A stretch of 64,000 bases of DNA from Marasmius tenuissimus (lineage: Eukaryota; Basidiomycota; Agaricomycetes; Agaricales; Marasmiaceae). The stretch covers positions 372,001 through 436,000 of the forward strand of contig JAQOTA010000068.1 of the NCBI GenBank assembly GCA_029532415.1, in the 5' to 3' direction. The stretch's first letter is position 1. Each line of letters begins with the position of its first letter. The notes beneath the pieces are model-generated. The model ran no database searches. It saw only the letters and a list, made by a program, of their open reading frames with translations, and was not told where the DNA came from. Both the position numbers and the translations under genes were made by a program. Of the stretch, positions 57,935 to 64,000 are shown piece after piece.

Positions 57935-59253
57935 CTATATTATAACCGACTTGACTGTCTGTAAGAACTGCTCTGGGTTGGTAAAGTGCTCCTGCCAACT
58001 CGATCAGTTTAGATTCGTACACAGACAAACGAGCGGAGTCAATCACTTACAAAGTGGTCAGCACCCTCCAGCTCAACGAACCTGATGGGCCGGATTCCTT
58101 CATTCCGTTCGACATGCGCCTCGTATAGTCTCTTGGTCTCAGTATACCCAACGACACACATCCAAGTAGAGTACGGAGCGTATAGATATGTGATTGAGAG
58201 CTTGGAGAAGAAGGATGAAGCGGTCGTCTCGTCAAAGAGGGCCTTATGCGCCAGTTCGTTCACGATGCTCAACCAACCCAAGCTGTTAGAGGAAGAATCA
58301 CGGTCATCAAGAATATTCCGAATTCGTATGAGTGTACCTCTAGACTTACACAGCAATTTCAGCTCCCGTAGTCGGTTTTGAATCCGTGTACCTCCCAAAA
58401 TCGCTCTCATTCCACGAATCGGCAGTGCTGTTCACCGTCCGCTTGAGCAACCCGGTCTCCTTGATGCTTTCTGTAGTGGGAATTCCAACGCGCCGGGAGC
58501 CAACCCATTCGGCGAACTTCCGAGTGACCTCAACGGGGTCTTTGAGGCTTGGGTCTGTGCCTGGGAAATACAAGTTCCTGGCGTCGATGTTCGAAGGGGG
58601 AGATAAGCCGAGGGAACTGAATGGGGGATCTGAAGGCAACATCAATTATCAATCGAGATGAAAGAGACGAGGGGGCTAGAGAGCTACCATAGAGTATCAG
58701 GTCCTTGACATACTTCCCGAGAACCTGGTACATAGCTTCGTCCATATTACCTGGATTCCCAAACGGTGCGATCGCGGTCATGGTGCCCTGGGACCAGCCC
58801 ATAACAGCGATCCCACCTCTTCCCTTCCCGTCTTCCGTTTCCAAGATCGGCGGGATGTTTTCTTCCTCGACTAACTTTTTTATGAATAAAGCCAAGTGTA
58901 GGCCCATGTTATCAAAGAACTTTCGAGCGAGAGTTTCATCCTTGCCTCTGAGCGCTGCAAGCTCCTCATCTGAGATTGGGGATGAGCCTGCGTAGTCACG
59001 CCTGTTAAGAGCAACGATACGAAGGTTGAAGGCGTGGGCATGTGATTGAATATTCTCGAAAGTGGCTGCAATGTGAGTGGGGGTTACTGAATGTCGTTAG
59101 TCAGTTCAAAACGGCATACGGACCTCCCGGGACACCCAAACCGTGTATGGCAACGAGGGTCGTGTAGTCATTTGAGTTTGGAGGTGCACCTGTATCGGTG
59201 CAGAAAAACTTGACGTCGTCAACAATATTGTAGGTTTTCTGTGAAGGGACCAT
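57935..59253 (-). CDS. Alpha/beta hydrolase, copy 3
   Basis: The start chosen is the ATG at 59253 ('MVPSQKTYNIVDDVKFFCTD'), in line with copy 2, although the frame is open ten codons further. It has 'VAIHGLGVPGG', then 'RIVALNRRDYAGSSPISDEE', nucleophile elbow 'VMGWSQGTMTAIAPFGN', 'DPPFSSLGLSPPSNIDARNL' and 'GIPTTESIKETGLLKR'. The exon 'ALFDETTASSFFSKLSIT' leads to 'YAPYSTWMCVVGYTETKRLY' and 'ELEGADHF' with the expected catalytic His. The last exon is 'HFTNPEQFLQTVKSVII' (stop 57935-57937). No disruption found. It is the closest guide to what copy 1 looked like before the MITE inserted. Confidence 0.75.
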
Positions 59254-59594
59254 TTTAGGTGGCAGGCGCTTGAGGCGTTTCACGAAAAGGAGATGATGAT
59301 CAACCTATAACCAACACTCAAACAAATATATACACCAGGTAAGAGTTCGGATACTAGGATATCAGACTATCGCCACTTCGTCATCTCCGAAACTTTCGTA
59401 CGGATGACACAGATTTCTGTCATATCCCCATACCGTGTCTTCTACCCGCAGTGGTAAAAAAGGCGGTCTATTCAATCAATCTCGTGGATTACCGCCCAAG
59501 CTTGGGTCTGCCACCCGGATGCCCTTCATCATCGATTCAACTCCCACTTCCCGCTTGGCCTTGTTTCCTTCGTAAGGCAGATTTGTAGGAAGAT
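59254..59594. other. Intergenic region
   Basis: Between hydrolase copy 3 and the diverged array-gene relative, both on the minus strand. Contains 'TATATA' at 59327-59332, about 75 bp upstream of the hydrolase start, a possible TATA box. No gene. Confidence 0.4.
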
Positions 59595-62090
59595 TCAGCT
59601 TTCAACGAAAGACCATGTTTCGGAATCGGAATGTCCACTCGGAGTCTGGGAGTTACCAGATTGATCTCTCTGAGAACCGACACAATGACCTAGAATGCTC
59701 ATAGGTCAGAAACTACTGAATCAGTATGAGTCCACAGAGAACATACCACTCGACTTCCAAATACCCTTCATCCACTGTGTCACTGTCGTTGTTTTCGTCT
59801 GTCGTGCCGACGCACACGCAACAGGTTCTTCCGTCGGGACGTCTACAAGCGTGAATATAGACGGACACGTCAATCGTGAACTCGAAGCAATATTTCCCGA
59901 CTCTTGTGAATCGTCCACTTTAGCATCGGGAACACCTATCATACTATAAGTCAGACCTCTAATCGACGATATCGGGTTTCAAGGACGACACTGACCAGGC
60001 AGCAACTCAGCAAATCCATGCTCACGAGCACATTGTTTCCCGTCGAGATCGTAGCCATTCGTGGCTAGGTAATGTCGGACGCATCCATAATCCCACGGAC
60101 GCCATGAAGAGCCTAAAAACATCTCAGATACCAGCCGAGGTATCGAATGCTGCTCCCAGTCCTCCTCAGGAACGCGTTCTTTTCCCTCTGGATCGAGAGA
60201 CCAGTAGAATAAGGGCTCAGGAAGGGGACATCGCACACATGGCACTCCGTCGATCATCTCAACGGGAAGAGGTGGGACGAATAGATATGTAGGTCGAGCA
60301 GGGTTGCTGGAGAAAGTGCCACTAAGCGAGAAGCGAATCTCATCGATAAAAACTACAGTCGTAAACATAAGAACAACGACTAAACAGGGCGACAAAAGAG
60401 CTCACCAAGATCAAAAATATTGTCGCAGATGCTGCTAAATTTAATCGACTGGCTTATGTACGCCGTACGTCCTCGATCTCGTTCCTCTCGAAGTGGGGAT
60501 AACAAGAAGTACAACTCGACGGGTATGTTTCTACCTTCCGTAAATGAGAGATCGACACGCCAGGGAACTGTCATCAACAGATTCAGCGAACGCTTAGACG
60601 AGACGGAGGGACGCACTACTCACCTGCTGGACAAAAACAGATTTTGACACGAGGCTGGAGAGACTCGCACTTCCACTCAGGCACCGGAGGCGACGAAAAA
60701 CGAGCAAGAATACCAGGCTGCGTCCGATGAACGACCGCACCGAACACCAAGAGCCCATTCCGCGCAAAATCAGCCAAACTCCTCTGAACGAAAGTCTGAC
60801 CCAGCGCCCCTATCGCCCACACAAAATTCCCGATGTGTCGTTCGATGAACGGGACAATAGTATGAGGATCAAGTGCCGGACGATCACGCTGAGGGAGCGA
60901 AGGGAACTCATATATCACCCCTTTGCGGCATACATGTTCGGGTTGCAATTCGAAAACCGAGACGTAAGTGAGGTCGTATTGCCATAAACCAGTTTTGAGG
61001 TTGAATGTCCAATAGCGCCAGGATTGCAAGAGCTAAAGTTCGGCTTCAGTATATCAAGCTTGAGCTTTGAAACCCAATTGACTCACTGGGAGCGACTTTT
61101 GTACCAGACCAGTAGAATCTTCCTTCAGAGTCTGCCAGGTAGTATGCTTCGTGTTGTTTCAGCAAGACGGGAAGACAACTCGATGGAAGTTTTCCTGCGT
61201 ACCATCGTGTACCAAAGATACGTCCATATAATAGGATCTTCGTTATGTCGTTGGCTGAGGGCCTCTCCATTTGCTTGTGCTACAATCATGGTTCCATTAA
61301 TATACCCCTTAGACCGATGATTGAGGGGAAGGGAAATCCATACCATCGTGTAGTATCAACATCGGCATGTCTGTCAGCCCCACACCAAACAGCTGGGGAA
61401 ACCAAATCGACCTGTGCTCCGTGGCTTGTCAGAGATCTATTCCACGAGTTCGGGAGCCTCAGACCGCACTTCTGACCAGACGCCGCCTCATAAACTCGTT
61501 TCCACACCTAAGAACCCCATCAGCATACACGATCGCCCAAAAAGACCACGCGAAATCTTACCATCTTCACAGTCTCCTTATCCTCTCTATTCTGGGTAGC
61601 AAACGTAACAACGGTAAAAAATCTCTCCCCGAATTCCATCAGCTGAACCGTATGTACTCTTCTCCGGATCTGGATCCTTAATGGTGTTGGCGAGACGCGG
61701 TTGCGGAATGGATTATTAGGTTTCAAACACGACGTTGCACGCTGTATTACGAGGTCCAAGAGCTCGGTCGAAACCTCTTCCCTGAAGATGATATCGTTCG
61801 GGTCGACTTCCTTCGATCTATGCCTAATTGGCTAAATAGAAGAAGAAAAAAGAGTCATTAACGACTGAGCGTGTTAGTTGTGATTTAGAGCAACGTACCA
61901 CCACCAGTTTCCTGCTATCTCCACTTCCATTTCCGCCGCCCAAAGGTTTTTCACGAGTAATTGAAGTCGGAAAGTAATTTCGGATATAGTTGACATTCCC
62001 AGAGACGTGCTGGAATGTAGGGTTCCCTTCGAACTTCAGGTGTTTAGAGTCTTGGAAGAATTTCGACATTGGAGGGAAGTGTGCAGCCAA
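59595..62090 (-). CDS. Diverged single-copy relative of the array gene
   Basis: Same order of segments as array copies 1 and 3. It starts 'MAAHFPPMSKFFQDSKHLKF' (an internal Met at 62069 is an alternative), then 'NPTFQHVSGNVNYIRNYF', the counterpart of 'HASFQNVTRGSIINNHY'. The next exon has 'VDPNDIIFREEVSTELLDLV' and 'HTVQLMEFGERFFTVVTF', matching 'KMIQIAEVFGS..LYTATT'. Then follow 'NGEALSQRHNEDPIIWTYLW', 'SWRYWTFNLKTGLWQYDLTY', 'VPWRVDLSFTEGRN', 'RPTYLFVPPLPVEMIDGVPC', 'FYWSLDPEGKERVPEEDWEQ' and 'GYDLDGKQCAREHGF'. A final intron (donor GTATGT near 59749) leads to a last exon ending 'SDSETWSFVES' at 59595. Reading frame is kept in all exons I could check. Function unknown; soluble protein by eye. 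Confidence 0.75.
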
Positions 62091-63262
62091 AGGTTCGATT
62101 TCTACATCGTCCGTCCCTTAAGAATAGGGCTTGGAGGACGTCAAATGAAGTGCCTAGTGCCAGTCCACTAACTCGTCAGCATGAGTACATCCATCGAGGC
62201 CATTGAGAAATTTGACATGCTGTGTCTGATGGACCCAAAGTAATTGAACGCGATGAGCGTTGGAAGCTCCTTTGAGTCTTCGCCGACGAGTATATAGATT
62301 CCTGGACTGGTATTCAAAGATCAAAGTGAGTGATTGTTTTTGAGACGGATGACTTGTGATGACCTTTGAATTGTAAGTACCCAACCGTCAGGGACTTTTA
62401 CATAATCTCGGGACCACAGTGAATGAAAGACCGTTAATCTTCCCGTCCTATTGAGCTCGCGCCCAATTGGCAAAAAAAAGACCTTCAAGTTCACATACAC
62501 GAACGGACATGAGAGTTGGGAAGAGTCAGGCTATCGACGCGTCTCAGAATCCGGACCTCGGCGGATCTCCCGGCCCGTCCGACCTTGTAAGATTTTCGCT
62601 TTGCGACCAACCTACAGGCTTGAGTACGTACTCCACGAGCGATATCTACAAACTGAAGTGTACTATCGCGAAATTAGCGGACGCTGTCGACGTTATGGAA
62701 GGGCACCAGGCACTTCTTACGCTCAAGGAACCCGAGAAGCGGACAAAATCGAACAGAAAGCATTTATCCTGTAGCCGCGTCAGTCGCGGTTGCGGAAGAC
62801 ACGCAATACCCGTGTTCAACGTTCAACATAAGCTCTGTCATCCTTCCACAGCTTGAAATAGCCTCCCGAGATGAAATCGACGCCTGCGAAGCCTACCGGC
62901 GTCACAAGTGACAGTTGTGTGGAAAACGAAACGACCAAAACGAGTACAAGGATATAATCGATCTTCAATTTGACATTGAACACTGGGGGTAACGAGAGGG
63001 TGGGTAACAGTTAGGCAAGACTAAGGTACTTTGTTACTTGAGAATGTCCCAACAAGATTCTCGACGAGAAACACCGGTATGACAACAATAACTACCGAAT
63101 GTTCAAAGAGAGTGAGAGAAACGTCACAGTCCGAACACGAAAACAACTTGAAAATTAATTGTCCCGACATCAATAACAAACGCGATTTTTCTTCAGAGCC
63201 TTCACCACAATAGTCGAGTGTAATGATGGTAAGGGAGGAGGGCCTGATTTTCGATAAGATGT
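62091..63262. other. Intergenic region
   Basis: About 1.2 kb with no convincing gene. Short frames at 62154-62384 (minus) and 62467-62856 (plus) have no domain. It holds the promoter of the 62090 gene and the 3' end of the CFEM gene. Confidence 0.4.
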
Positions 63263-64000
63263 TTAGAGTGCAGCGACGCCTCCAACGACAGCGGCGGCGA
63301 GAGCAACACCCACAGCCGCAAAGCTGGTGGAACCGAACGCAGAAGCAGCACCGTTGCCACCATTGCCAGAACCAGCAGAGTTAGCGGGCTGGCTGGCGCT
63401 GTTGGAACCGCCGGTGCTGAGGGTATTGGTGGCCCTTCCGGTAGGGCTAGTAGGTGCTCCTGCACTGCGGGAGCCAGAGCCACTTGCAGCGCTAGAGCCA
63501 GAGCCACTCGCGGAGACTGTATGATAACGAACCGTGAGTATAAACACAACCATTGATCGAAAAGTCACGCACGAGCACCACACTGTGTTTGCTGAAGTTG
63601 CAAAGCGGCTTGCACCTCTTCGGCGGTACAAGTACTTTGCAAGCATTGGCCAGCTGCGTCTTGGAAGGCTTGGTTGGTGCAGACACACTGAACGTCGGCG
63701 CTGCGAGAGGAGCAAGATTAATTCGCGTAAGTGAAACAGTAGGCTATATGTGACACTTACAAAGACGAGCAGCCTGCACTGGATGCAGCCTGCGTAACAC
63801 ATCCGAGAACGCATTGGGAGATGCCGCTGGTTGGGAGAGAGCCGCCAGAGGTAGCGGTGCCAGTAGCAGAGCCAGACACGGTACCTGCACCAGTACCACT
63901 AGCAGAGCCAGTCGCAGTGCCAGCGCCAGTGCCAGTAACAGTAGCGCTACCAGAAGTTTCCTGTGCGTGGACAGCAACAGCGGCGAGAGCGAGGAAAGCG
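63263..64000 (-). CDS. CFEM-domain GPI-anchored protein (5' end cut by the window)
   Basis: Cell-wall or secreted protein of the CFEM class. The window starts inside the signal peptide ('AFLALAAVAVHAQE'), followed by a Gly/Ser/Thr/Ala repeat stretch ('TGTGAGTATGSASGTGAGT'). The CFEM domain runs from 'ISQCVLGCVTQAASSAGCSS' across an intron (donor GTAAGT, acceptor CGCAG) to 'ADVQCVCTNQAFQDAAGQCL' and 'STCTAEEVQAALQLQQTQCG', giving the full eight cysteines. A second intron, with acceptor at 63517-63518, leads to a Ser/Gly/Ala-rich linker and a hydrophobic C-terminal tail 'FAAVGVALAAAVVGGVAAL' typical of a GPI-attachment signal (stop 63263-63265). CFEM proteins bind haem or act as effectors or adhesins in various fungi; the role here is unknown. 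Confidence 0.85.

Noticed and set aside
62467..62856. 129-codon plus-strand frame
   Set aside because: Composition is not convincing, a second frame overlaps it, and no domain is visible.
1..64000. CRISPR arrays, rRNA genes, bacterial-style operons
   Set aside because: None seen; the intron-rich genes show a eukaryotic chromosome.

Overview
The window is a gene-sparse stretch of a filamentous fungal genome. Short GT..AG introns (about 45-110 nt) interrupt nearly every gene, promoters have CT-rich leaders, and the recognisable families (CFEM/GPI protein, DUF6699, DUF1479, BTB, SRPK-like kinase, DHA-type MFS transporter) fit an agaricomycete basidiomycete. The best-represented gene family has an N-terminal 'TIGDHASFQNV..NN' motif and a later 'YWS.DP.G' segment that I associate from memory with Agaricales, perhaps near Marasmiaceae. 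That placement is an inference; no search was run.

Layout. Positions 1-38443 are a degenerate tandem segmental array on the plus strand: the 3' end of one unit (1-280), then three units of about 15.1, 13.5 and 9.6 kb (281-15350, 15351-28815, 28816-38443). Each unit ends with one multi-exon gene of the same family of unknown function (here called the array gene). Hand splicing gives 608 codons for the copy at 13002-15350 and 618 for the copy at 36071-38443; the copy at 26478-28815 has an in-frame TGA. The rest of each unit consists of decayed, formerly intron-containing gene blocks (R1-R4). R2 and R3 are paralogues, and the third unit seems to have lost most of R3 by an internal deletion. Sequence identity is mosaic, which suggests gene conversion.

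Positions 38444-51609 hold ordinary chromosomal genes: a DUF6699 protein (minus), a BTB/POZ protein (minus), a 14-TM-type MFS transporter (minus), an SRPK-like pseudokinase lacking its N-lobe (plus) and a DUF1479 protein (minus). Positions 51610-52149 encode a small conserved-looking protein (plus). Positions 52326-59253 hold three tandem alpha/beta hydrolase genes (minus); the first is interrupted by a 266-bp palindrome-ended MITE with a TA target duplication. At 59595-62090 (minus) lies an apparently intact, strongly diverged single-copy relative of the array gene, with the same domain order and similar exon layout, so it may mark the ancestral form of the family. A CFEM-domain, GPI-anchor-type secreted protein (63263->64000, minus) runs off the right edge.

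I see no operon-like pathway or defence system. The most interesting features are the tandem array with its old single-copy paralogue, the MITE insertion, the degenerate SRPK and the E2F-like palindrome kept upstream of the decayed R2/R3 genes.
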